Of a DNA stretch of 64,000 nt, positions 56,960-64,000 are shown in pieces. The stretch's first letter is position 1, and each line of letters starts with the position of its first letter. The notes below the pieces were generated by a model that was given only the letters and a program-made list of their open reading frames with translations, had not been told where the DNA came from and ran no database searches. The translations under genes and the position numbers were made by a program. The DNA comes from Fangia hongkongensis FSC776 = DSM 21703 (GTDB lineage Bacteria > Pseudomonadota > Gammaproteobacteria > Francisellales > Francisellaceae): assembly GCF_000379445.1 (NCBI RefSeq), contig NZ_KB902240.1:186001-250000 (forward strand). Direction: 5' to 3'.

Positions 56960-57360
56960 AGCGCACATTACTTAAATCGAAAATTCACATGGCACATGTA
57001 ACCGAAGCCAATCTTACCTATTATGGCTCAATTAGTATTGATAAAAAACTATGTGATGCAGCGAACCTTGTCCCTTTTGAACGCGTTGAAATTTACAACT
57101 GCAATAATGGTGCACGCTTTGCAACTTATGTCATTCTTGGTGACGATGGCGAGATTTGTCTCAATGGTGCCGCTGCAAGGCATGTTCAAAAAAATGATGT
57201 TGTCATTATTGCCTCTTATGCAGAGTTTGAAGAAGAGGAGCTACAAACACACAATCCTGATTTAGTGTTTGTTAATCAAAGTAACTATATTCAAGAGATT
57301 CGAAAATATATTGATTCATCGATTAACAAGGCAGATGCCTTAGCTGAACCAACAGTTTAA
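56956..57360 (+). CDS. panD: Aspartate 1-decarboxylase proenzyme
   Basis: Makes beta-alanine for PanC. Pyruvoyl enzyme that self-cleaves at Gly24-Ser25, clearly visible in YYGSISID. KIHMAHVTEANLTY, ARFATYVI and NGAAARHVQKNDVVII (the Asn-Gly-Ala-Ala-Ala-Arg core) are standard. 134 aa. AAGGAG precedes the ATG. Last gene of the operon; its stop overlaps that of the convergent MerR-type gene. coaX, which follows panD in Francisella, is absent here. Confidence 0.96.
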   Translation: MKRTLLKSKIHMAHVTEANLTYYGSISIDKKLCDAANLVPFERVEIYNCNNGARFATYVILGDDGEICLNGAAARHVQKNDVVIIASYAEFEEEELQTHNPDLVFVNQSNYIQEIRKYIDSSINKADALAEPTV

Positions 57361-58313
57361 ACCAACTGCTCAAAGTATTTTTTTATCCAGTTTTTAGATT
57401 TATCTGGCACTTCTTCTAAGCTTAATACATGCTCTAAAAGCTCAGCTTTTAACTTAGACTCATTACCATACATCTCCATAAGCGCTGTCTGAAACTCATT
57501 TAATATTAGCTCATCGGCTTTTTCACCAATCTGCCTGAGAATATTGCGATTTCTATTTTGCCAATAAGCACCCATTGCTTGATCTAGCCATTCAACCATT
57601 TCAGGGGTTAGGCTCTTGCTGTCACTTTTTTGAGTAGCGCCAGATTTAAAGCCTTTTTCCCAAATACTATGCTTTAAACCCGCATATTTTTTGCCATAGA
57701 GATTATAAATAGCATGATGTGTTTTCTCAGCAATTTTAATGCCAATTTCACTTTTAGGGTCATCATCGATGTGCTCAGCAATTTGCTGACAAATCGCATA
57801 CCATCTTTTTTCAAAAGCCGCTTTTGTTGCAGGTCGCTTTTGACTCAAGTCATACTCAAGTTCAGCATATGATTTAAGCTCATCAGTATTGAGAACTTCT
57901 CCAGCCCATGTATTTTCTAATTTTGTTACCATTTGATACACCTCTATTAACGCTAATGTTGCTTGCCAGTCGATAGAGTTATCCTCTTTCAAGCCATTTA
58001 CTGTCTTTCTTAACACTTTAATAAGGTTGTTAAGCGCATTTGTCTTTTGTTCAAGAAAATCTAACTGTAATGGTAAAGATTGTGCCAAATTGGAGCGATT
58101 GGTTATCAAAAGCTTAATTTGGGATAACTTGAAGCCAAAAGACTTAAGCGCGATAATCTCTTGAAGTTTGGATAAATCCATCTCAGAGTACTTACGATAG
58201 CCATTTTGATGACGTATTGACGGACATAATAAATGAATTTTATCATAATAATGAAGGGTTCTTACTGTCACCCCTGTTAACTGACTGAATTCTTTTACAT
58301 ACCAGTGCATCAT
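57357..58313 (-). CDS. MerR-family regulator with TipA-like C-terminal domain
   Basis: 318-aa transcription activator. The N-terminal MerR winged helix reads VKEFSQLTGVTVRTLHYYDKIHLLCPS and YRKYSEMDLSKLQEIIALKSFGFKL (in parts: TGVTVRTLHYYDKI, YRKYSEMDLSKLQEI). A dimerisation helix follows (about 75-125). The remaining 190 residues form an all-helical region with AEHIDDDPKSEIG and MYGNESKLKAELLEHV, resembling duplicated TipAS-type ligand-binding domains. Its ligand and targets are unknown. The dispersed repeat lies in its upstream region. Confidence 0.85.
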   Translation of the reverse strand: MMHWYVKEFSQLTGVTVRTLHYYDKIHLLCPSIRHQNGYRKYSEMDLSKLQEIIALKSFGFKLSQIKLLITNRSNLAQSLPLQLDFLEQKTNALNNLIKVLRKTVNGLKEDNSIDWQATLALIEVYQMVTKLENTWAGEVLNTDELKSYAELEYDLSQKRPATKAAFEKRWYAICQQIAEHIDDDPKSEIGIKIAEKTHHAIYNLYGKKYAGLKHSIWEKGFKSGATQKSDSKSLTPEMVEWLDQAMGAYWQNRNRNILRQIGEKADELILNEFQTALMEMYGNESKLKAELLEHVLSLEEVPDKSKNWIKKYFEQLV

Positions 58314-58376
58314 CAGCGCCTTGTTTTCCTCTTAATTTGGCAGTTTATGGTATGACGTAGCGTTAGAGTCAAGCAG

Positions 58377-58442
58377 CATGACTAAAAACTATCAAAAACT
58401 TCTTCAACATTAAACACCACAAAATGATTCGCGGGTGGTATA
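58377..58442 (-). repeat. Dispersed repeat, 66-bp copy related to the MITE-like element
   Basis: On the minus strand it starts TATACCACCCGCGAATCATT and continues through GTGTTTAATGTTGAAGAAG to AGTCAT. It agrees with 49944-50009 at all but about five positions, so this is recent homology. The right half of the element is missing. It lies between the MerR-type gene and deoD. Confidence 0.65.
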
Positions 58443-58469
58443 GAAGTTAAATAATCGTTTGTGATTGAT

Positions 58470-59189
58470 TTACAGCTCAAGCGCTGTTTTTAGTGCAATT
58501 TCAATCATCTGTGTAAAGGAGTTTTGACGCTCTTCACTGGTAGTCACTTCATGTGTGACCAAATGATCTGAAACCGTTAATAAACAAAGCGCATTCTTGC
58601 CAGCGGCTTTTGCATTAGCAAAAAGCGCCGCAGATTCCATTTCAACCACTTTGCACCCATGCTCTTTTGATATCATTTTATAGTCATCAAAATTTTTGCG
58701 ATAAAACACATCTGTACAGTGAACTTTAACGCTGTGTAACGGAATCTCAAGTGTACTTGCCGCAGCTTTTGCCTTATCAACCAAAACTTCTGATGGGCGT
58801 GCTAAGCGTGTTTTCTCTCCTGTGACAATCTCAATAAAATCAGATTCCGAATAAGACTCTGTCGCCAAAATAACATCATAGACATTAATCTCTTTGACAT
58901 AAGCACCACAAGAGCCAATACGGATAATGCTCTTTACATCATAGTTTACAAAAAGCTCGTGCGAGTAAATCCCCATGCTTGGCATCCCCATGCCTGAGCC
59001 CATAATGGTCAGTTTTTTCCCTTTATATTCACCTGTGAAGCCCAGCATATTACGCACGTGGTTGACTTGTTGTATATTAGATAAATATTTCTCGGCAATT
59101 AACTTTGCACGAAGCGGGTCACCCGGCATGATAACCGTCTCAGCAATAAGTGATTTCTCTTTCGCTTCAATATGTGGTGTTGGAATCAT
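58470..59189 (-). CDS. deoD: Purine nucleoside phosphorylase, DeoD type
   Basis: Hexameric phosphorylase cleaving purine (deoxy)nucleosides to base and ribose-1-phosphate for salvage. 239 aa. TPHIEAKEKSLIAETVIMPGDPLRAKLIAEKYL (seen as VIMPGDPLRAKLIAE), MGMPSMGIYSHELF, RIGSCGAY, VVEMESAALFANA and the catalytic Asp in LLTVSDHLVT are all present. No neighbouring nucleoside genes; the next gene upstream is an APC permease. Confidence 0.95.
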   Translation of the reverse strand: MIPTPHIEAKEKSLIAETVIMPGDPLRAKLIAEKYLSNIQQVNHVRNMLGFTGEYKGKKLTIMGSGMGMPSMGIYSHELFVNYDVKSIIRIGSCGAYVKEINVYDVILATESYSESDFIEIVTGEKTRLARPSEVLVDKAKAAASTLEIPLHSVKVHCTDVFYRKNFDDYKMISKEHGCKVVEMESAALFANAKAAGKNALCLLTVSDHLVTHEVTTSEERQNSFTQMIEIALKTALEL

Positions 59190-59244
59190 ATGTTGTTCTA
59201 CTCTCTATTACTCCTATTAACAGAAGAGAAATAGTAACATATCC

Positions 59245-59267
59245 GCTGGCTACACACTATAGCCAGC
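59245..59267. terminator. Stem-loop between APC permease and deoD
   Basis: Perfect 8-bp stem GCTGGCTA/TAGCCAGC with a 7-nt loop, just past the permease stop on the minus strand. No T-tract follows, so termination is uncertain; it may instead stabilise the permease mRNA 3' end. Confidence 0.4.
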
Positions 59268-59278
59268 ATTTGAGAAAA

Positions 59279-60781
59279 TTAATCTTCAATCACCCTATCT
59301 GTATCACCATGCTCTTTACACATTGCAACATAACGCTTTGAGGTGATAAGGATGTAAAATACGATAGAGATAACAATAACAAACCAAATTTTAGGCACAA
59401 AATACAACAGCCATAAATAAAGAATAAATGGCAGAATAAACAATAGAAGCTTTTGTAAACCTACTTTGTGTTGGACACAGGCATAAATCACAAGAAGCAC
59501 GGTTAAAGTTGCATTCACCAGCATTAAATCATGAAGCGGAATTGTCATCATAATCAAACTTAAAATCACAAAGACGATCAAGCCAAAAATACGTGTTTTA
59601 GGTGAGATTGCCCCCATACTAATTGGTGCAGCCATATAACCGATGACATGATAACCTGTTACAACAACCATCAGCGCAGCCCAGCTATCTGCATTGAAAA
59701 GCACAATGGCTGCAAGCACCCAGTTAACAAGCATTGAACGCTTTGAGAAATTGTAAATTGGATCTAATTTTGCAATCCAACGCGGCATTTGCCCTTCTGC
59801 TGCCATTGCATAAAGCATGCGAGATGAAGCACCAAGATACGTATATCCTGTTGCTGATGGACTAATCACACTATCAGCAATCAGCAAAATGGCCACAAAG
59901 TTAAGTCCTAATAGCATCGCTAAGTTTAAAAGTGGAGAGGAAAAATTAAGCCCCTGCCAACCCCCTGATTTCACTAAAACATCGTGCGGCACTGCTGACA
60001 TAAATGCATATTGAAGCGCCATGTATAAAATCATAATCACAATCACCGATAGAATAATCGATAAAGGGACATTACGCTTTGGATTTTTAATTTCACTTGC
60101 AAACGATGCACTGACCTGAAAGCCATTAAATGAATAGACAAGACCTGCACCAATAATGGCCCAAATAGCACTTGTTGGCCCAAAGGCATCGTTGGTTTCA
60201 AGATGAAAATTATTTGTGATCCCTGTATGATCCAAGCCTGCTATCAAAAAGATAATCACGGTAAAGATAGGCACAAAAATCTTAAGTACCGTCACAACGT
60301 TATTCACTCTTGCTAACAGCTTGACGCCATAATAGTTAATCACAAGATAGATAAATAGAATAAAAAGCGCTAATAGCTTTCCTGTATAGGTTAAAGCACC
60401 ATGTTCCATTAATACAGCAGAGCCTGAAGCCGCTGATAAATACTGTGTTGTCGCCTGCGCCTCAGTTGCAATCACCACCATAATCCCAAACCAGTTTGCA
60501 AAAGCAAAAGGCATTCCAAATATACCGTTATGCGATAGCGAACTTGAACGCGTTGTCGCACCTCTAACAGGATATACTGCAACCACTTTTGATAAACACA
60601 TCCCCACTAAAAGCACTAAGATAGCAGCTAAAACCCAAGCTAGAAAGGCCCAGTTTCCTGCAATTTTCGCTGATAATTGTGCACTAAAGAGCCAACCTGA
60701 GCCCACCATACAAGTGGCACTTAGCATTGTGGCACTTAATAGTGACACATTCGATTTTTTTGGTGTATATTCAGCACCCAT
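59279..60781 (-). CDS. APC-superfamily amino acid permease (second copy)
   Basis: 500-aa inner-membrane carrier of about 12-13 helices, paralogous to the gene at 28923-30470. Shared blocks: MVGSGWLFSAQLSAKIAG (helix 1), ATEAQATTQYLS versus PSEASATIQYLS, and FASEIKNPKRNVPLSI (loop after helix 6). AGGGGAAAAA precedes the ATG. The substrate cannot be told from sequence; acidic or basic amino acids are both possible in this family. Confidence 0.87.
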   Translation of the reverse strand: MGAEYTPKKSNVSLLSATMLSATCMVGSGWLFSAQLSAKIAGNWAFLAWVLAAILVLLVGMCLSKVVAVYPVRGATTRSSSLSHNGIFGMPFAFANWFGIMVVIATEAQATTQYLSAASGSAVLMEHGALTYTGKLLALFILFIYLVINYYGVKLLARVNNVVTVLKIFVPIFTVIIFLIAGLDHTGITNNFHLETNDAFGPTSAIWAIIGAGLVYSFNGFQVSASFASEIKNPKRNVPLSIILSVIVIMILYMALQYAFMSAVPHDVLVKSGGWQGLNFSSPLLNLAMLLGLNFVAILLIADSVISPSATGYTYLGASSRMLYAMAAEGQMPRWIAKLDPIYNFSKRSMLVNWVLAAIVLFNADSWAALMVVVTGYHVIGYMAAPISMGAISPKTRIFGLIVFVILSLIMMTIPLHDLMLVNATLTVLLVIYACVQHKVGLQKLLLFILPFILYLWLLYFVPKIWFVIVISIVFYILITSKRYVAMCKEHGDTDRVIED

Positions 60782-60941
60782 TTTTTTCCCCTATTAGTTC
60801 CCGTTTGTAACTATCTTACTGATAGATACAACATTCTCGATTTACCCCTAGATGCTCGAGTGTATCTAAGTTAAATAATTTTGTAAATTGAGATTACATA
60901 GATTATTGTGAAAAAATCACACCAAATGTAGAAAACAAAAA

Positions 60942-62123
60942 TTAAAGCGCTTGCGCTGCAGCCCAGCCAGAAGCCCACGCCCACTGGAAATTATACCCTC
61001 CAAGCCAGCCTGTTACATCCAACACTTCACCAATAAAGTACAAGCCTTTAACCTTGTTACTTTCAAATGTTTTGGAGGAGATTTCATCTGTACTCACGCC
61101 ACCTAAAGTCACTTCAGCTGTACGATACCCCTCGGTTGAACAAGGCATAATTTGCCATTTTTGAAATAAATCTGAAATATTTTGGATATCAATCGCTTTT
61201 AACGCAGCAATTTTGCTACTAAGCAGCTTCTCATCAACAAAATGAGAGACTAAGCGCTTTGGAAACACGCTCTCCAAAATAGTTTTCAATTGCTGTTTAG
61301 AGCCCTCTTTTTGCTGCTTTAGGATATATTCCACTAGGGCAATATCTGGCCGTAAGGTGACAGTGATATGATCCTTTGGCTGCCAAAAGGAAGAAATTTG
61401 CAAAATAGCAGGTCCACTTAGCCCTCTATGAGTAAAAAGAATATTCTCCTCAAAACTCATTTGATTACAGCTGACATTGGCAAACACTGAAACACCTGCA
61501 AGTTCACTGTAAAGGCGCTTATCTTTCTCGGATAATACAAATGGCACAAGCGCCGCTCTTGTCGGAAGTACCTTCAAGCCAAATTCCCTAGCAATATCAT
61601 AGCCAAAACCGCTCGCACCCATCGTCGGAATCGACAAACCGCCTGTCGCAATGACAAGCTTATCGGCTAAATACTGACAATCATTTGTCGTAACAGAGAA
61701 GTTCTCTGTTTGAGCATTTTTATTGATCTTAGTGACTTTTGTATTCAGTTTAATGGTGATGTTATACGCTTTGCATTCATCAAGCAAGATATCCACAATC
61801 TCTTTTGATTTCCCATTACAAAAAAGCTGCCCCAAGGTCTTTTCATGATATTGAAGCTGATAGCGCTCAACGAGTGAAATAAAATCCCACTGCGTGTAAC
61901 GCGTCAATGCAGATTTACAAAAGTGCGCATTTTGTGAGAGAAATTTCTCTGGAGCAACATAGTAATTGGTAAAATTACAACGCCCACCGCCTGACATCAG
62001 GATTTTTTTGCCCACCTTATTGGCATGGTCAATCACAAGCACATTTTTCCCTCGTTTTGCTGCTTCTATTGCGCACATCAAACCCGAGGCTCCTGCACCG
62101 ATAATGATAACTTGTTGTTTCAT
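60942..62123 (-). CDS. YhiN/BaiN-family flavoprotein
   Basis: 393-aa NAD(P)/FAD-dependent oxidoreductase of the HI0933 family. The FAD-binding N terminus is VIIGAGASGLMCAIEAAKRG (residues 5-24), then the family motif GKKILMSGGGRCNFTN. KLVIATGGLSIPTMGASGFGY mid-way and the C-terminal KGLYFIGEVLDVTGWLGGYNFQWAWASG (in part: GEVLDVTGWLGGYNFQWA) complete the signature. The physiological reaction is unclear in most members. It is divergent from recN, with a palindrome TCACAAAGTTGTGA (62139-62152) between them. Confidence 0.9.
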   Translation of the reverse strand: MKQQVIIIGAGASGLMCAIEAAKRGKNVLVIDHANKVGKKILMSGGGRCNFTNYYVAPEKFLSQNAHFCKSALTRYTQWDFISLVERYQLQYHEKTLGQLFCNGKSKEIVDILLDECKAYNITIKLNTKVTKINKNAQTENFSVTTNDCQYLADKLVIATGGLSIPTMGASGFGYDIAREFGLKVLPTRAALVPFVLSEKDKRLYSELAGVSVFANVSCNQMSFEENILFTHRGLSGPAILQISSFWQPKDHITVTLRPDIALVEYILKQQKEGSKQQLKTILESVFPKRLVSHFVDEKLLSSKIAALKAIDIQNISDLFQKWQIMPCSTEGYRTAEVTLGGVSTDEISSKTFESNKVKGLYFIGEVLDVTGWLGGYNFQWAWASGWAAAQAL

Positions 62124-62138
62124 ACTAATAACTTTTCA

Positions 62139-62152
62139 TCACAAAGTTGTGA
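62139..62152. promoter_or_regulatory. Palindrome in the yhiN-recN divergent region
   Basis: TCACAAAGTTGTGA is a perfect 6+2+6 inverted repeat, 16 bp upstream of the YhiN-type start. It could be an operator; no known factor is assigned. No LexA-type CTGT-N8-ACAG box was seen before recN. Confidence 0.3.
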
Positions 62153-62246
62153 ATTTCATTTGCTTAATATCGTGCAAAACTATCATAATTAGCACAAGTT
62201 CCTAAGCATTTTTATTGTATTCATAGAAAATAAAAGAAAAAAGATT

Positions 62247-63908
62247 ATGTTAAACTACTTATCTATCAGCAACTTCACCATAATCAAACAAACTGAAGTA
62301 CATTTTAAAAAAGGCATGAGCACCATTACGGGTGAAACCGGTGCTGGAAAATCGATATTAATTGATGCTTTAATGATTGTGTTAGGCGCTCGCATAGACA
62401 AAACACTTATCCCAAAAGAGCTGCCCTCTGAAATCTCAGCAATTTTTGAAATCGCTAAAATCCCTAAAGCCAAAGCCTTTCTCAAAGAGCATGCCTTAGG
62501 TAGTGATCAGGAGTGTATCTTACGACGAGTGATCTACAAAGATGGTAAAACACGAGCTTTTATCAATGGCACACCCGTGACACTTACACAGTTAAAAGCT
62601 ATCTCTCAGCATATTATCAGTATTTATGGACAAAATGCGCATCACTCTTTGAAAGAAAACTCCACACAACTGGAACGCTTAGATAGCTATGCTGGCATTA
62701 CACTTGAGGTTCAAGCGCTTGCGACACTTTATCACAAAATCACACAGCTACAGAAAAAAATTGATCATGAAAAAAGCCACATTGAAAAAGAGGCTTTAGA
62801 GAAAGAATTACTTAGCTATCAACATGAGGAGCTAAATGAGCTTAGCCTAAAAGACGATGAGTTGGAAACGTTAGATCATGAGCATAGCGCATTGGCAAAT
62901 GCTGAAAATAAAACACAAACACTCTCTCAGATTATTGAACATTTGTATGAGAGCGATCAGAGTATTATCAACCAGATTTCTCAATTAACACAGCTTCTTA
63001 GTTCACACAATACACATGATGAGTTTAAAACATTAAAAGAGCTGTTTGAGCAAAGCATTTTATATCTAAATGAGACACATGATGAGGCCAAGCAACAGCT
63101 TGAATCGCTTGAAATTAACCCACAAAAGTTAGGAGAGATTGAATCTAGACTTGAGCAAATTTATGCTCTAGCACGCAAGCATAAGATTGAACCTTCAAGA
63201 CTATCAGAGCATTTGGCTCATATTGAAAAAAGATTAGCTCAAATGCATGATAGTCATTTGAAGTTACATACGCTTATTAAAGAGCAACAGGTAATTGCTG
63301 AGACATACCAAAAAGAAGCGCAAAGCATTTCAACAAAGCGCCATGCAGCAAGCAAAGGATTTGCCAAAGAAGTCCTTAAAATATTAAGAGAGCTTAATAT
63401 TAAAACGGGCAGTTTCAATGTTCAGCTTAAAACCTCAGCGCAAAAAGGCGTCACTGGAATAGATCACTGTGAATTTCTAATCAACTTCAATAATAATACT
63501 GAGGCTGGCAGTCTCGATAAAATCGCATCAGGTGGCGAGTTAAGTCGAATTGGTCTTGCTATTCATGTGGTAGCCTCCAAACGAATTGCACCACCAACAC
63601 TTATTTTTGATGAGGTGGATGTTGGGATCAGTGGTGCTACAGCTGAAATTGTCGGCAGTCTTTTAAAGGAAGTTTCCCAAAATGCACAAATTATCTGCAT
63701 CACCCACCAAGCACAAGTCTCCATTCAAGGAGATCAGCAATATCATATTAGAAAAAAACATCTTAAAAATGAAACCTACTCTGAAATTATTGAGCTGAAT
63801 CCACAAGAGCGCATAGAAGAAACCGCGCGCATTATTGGAGGCATTGATTTAACTGAAAAAACCCTTCAACATGCAAAAGAGATGTATGAGCGCTTTCACT
63901 CACACTAA
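62247..63908 (+). CDS. recN: DNA repair protein RecN
   Basis: SMC-like ATPase acting in double-strand-break repair, 553 aa. N-terminal LSISNFTIIKQTEVHF and Walker A GETGAGKSILIDAL (residues 30-43). A long coiled-coil section (about 150-360) carries a central turn. Then come the ABC signature ASGGELSRIGLAIHVV and Walker B LIFDEVDVGISGATAE, and the D/H region ICITHQAQV. Length is normal. The remaining 92 bp of the window after its stop show nothing. Confidence 0.95.
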   Translation: MLNYLSISNFTIIKQTEVHFKKGMSTITGETGAGKSILIDALMIVLGARIDKTLIPKELPSEISAIFEIAKIPKAKAFLKEHALGSDQECILRRVIYKDGKTRAFINGTPVTLTQLKAISQHIISIYGQNAHHSLKENSTQLERLDSYAGITLEVQALATLYHKITQLQKKIDHEKSHIEKEALEKELLSYQHEELNELSLKDDELETLDHEHSALANAENKTQTLSQIIEHLYESDQSIINQISQLTQLLSSHNTHDEFKTLKELFEQSILYLNETHDEAKQQLESLEINPQKLGEIESRLEQIYALARKHKIEPSRLSEHLAHIEKRLAQMHDSHLKLHTLIKEQQVIAETYQKEAQSISTKRHAASKGFAKEVLKILRELNIKTGSFNVQLKTSAQKGVTGIDHCEFLINFNNNTEAGSLDKIASGGELSRIGLAIHVVASKRIAPPTLIFDEVDVGISGATAEIVGSLLKEVSQNAQIICITHQAQVSIQGDQQYHIRKKHLKNETYSEIIELNPQERIEETARIIGGIDLTEKTLQHAKEMYERFHSH

Positions 63909-64000
63909 TGATTAATATTTACACTTAATAAGCACATTATTGGATGATTGAGTGGTCGTTGCGCGGCAATTTAATCCAGCAAATGAAAAGGCAGGCTTTT

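Noticed and set aside
62124-62246. SOS (LexA) box before recN
   Set aside because: No CTGT-N8-ACAG sequence; only an unrelated TCACAAAGTTGTGA palindrome is present.
1-64000. rRNA or tRNA genes
   Set aside because: No cloverleaf-like or rRNA-like sequence was noticed in any intergenic region; a covariance-model scan was not possible.

Overview
The window is a stretch of AT-rich gammaproteobacterial chromosome, densely packed and with housekeeping genes on both strands. The panG-panB-panC-panD operon uses the PanG-type ketopantoate reductase known from Francisella and Coxiella. Together with the low GC content and overall gene style, this points to a member or relative of the Francisellaceae/Thiotrichales. 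That placement is inference; no rRNA or tRNA gene is present to test it.

Layout. 1-3.9 kb: MscS-type channel (cut by the window edge), gpsA, then nadA-nadC on the minus strand. 4.1-6.7 kb: MFS carrier overlapping a GH37 trehalase. 6.7-10.1 kb: a very large outer-membrane-type lipoprotein with a beta-propeller body. 10.7-12.6 kb: histidine kinase and OmpR-type regulator. 12.6-16.2 kb: HlyD/HlyB type I secretion pair. 16.2-18.7 kb: uvrY-uvrC. 18.9-24.1 kb: rnd, a VOC protein, a TrpR-like repressor, an ArsN2-like acetyltransferase, acr3-arsR, and a heptosyltransferase. 24.2-37.3 kb: BCCT carrier, mnmG, small lipoprotein, APC permease, the tal-ispG-pgeF-methyltransferase run, a GRP sugar carrier with ribokinase, and a Nif3-like protein.

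37.4-47.9 kb holds a complete type I-F1 CRISPR-Cas system: cas1, the cas2-cas3 fusion, csy1-csy2-csy3-cas6f, and an array of 33 repeats and 32 spacers on the plus strand. The array has two blocks of repeat sequence.

The main discovery candidate is in the 273-bp gap between cas2-3 and csy1. There lies a degenerate, reverse-oriented mini-CRISPR: two pseudo-repeats around a 19-nt guide. One pseudo-repeat keeps an exact crRNA handle, and the other keeps an exact Cas6f hairpin. The guide matches 17 of 19 positions just upstream of csy1. The target is flanked by a 5'-CC type I-F PAM, and the two mismatches fall at guide positions 12 and 18, the bases that type I complexes flip out of pairing. This is what a crRNA-like RNA that lets the Csy complex repress its own operon should look like (CreR-like autoregulation).

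48-64 kb: a YghU-type GST with an MDR reductase, a MITE-like dispersed repeat, an ArsR-type regulator, an MFS carrier, an unusual fusion of an MTA-phosphorylase-like domain with an HSL-type esterase, a fumarylacetoacetase-family protein, the pan operon, a MerR/TipA-type regulator, deoD, a second APC permease, a YhiN-type flavoprotein and recN.
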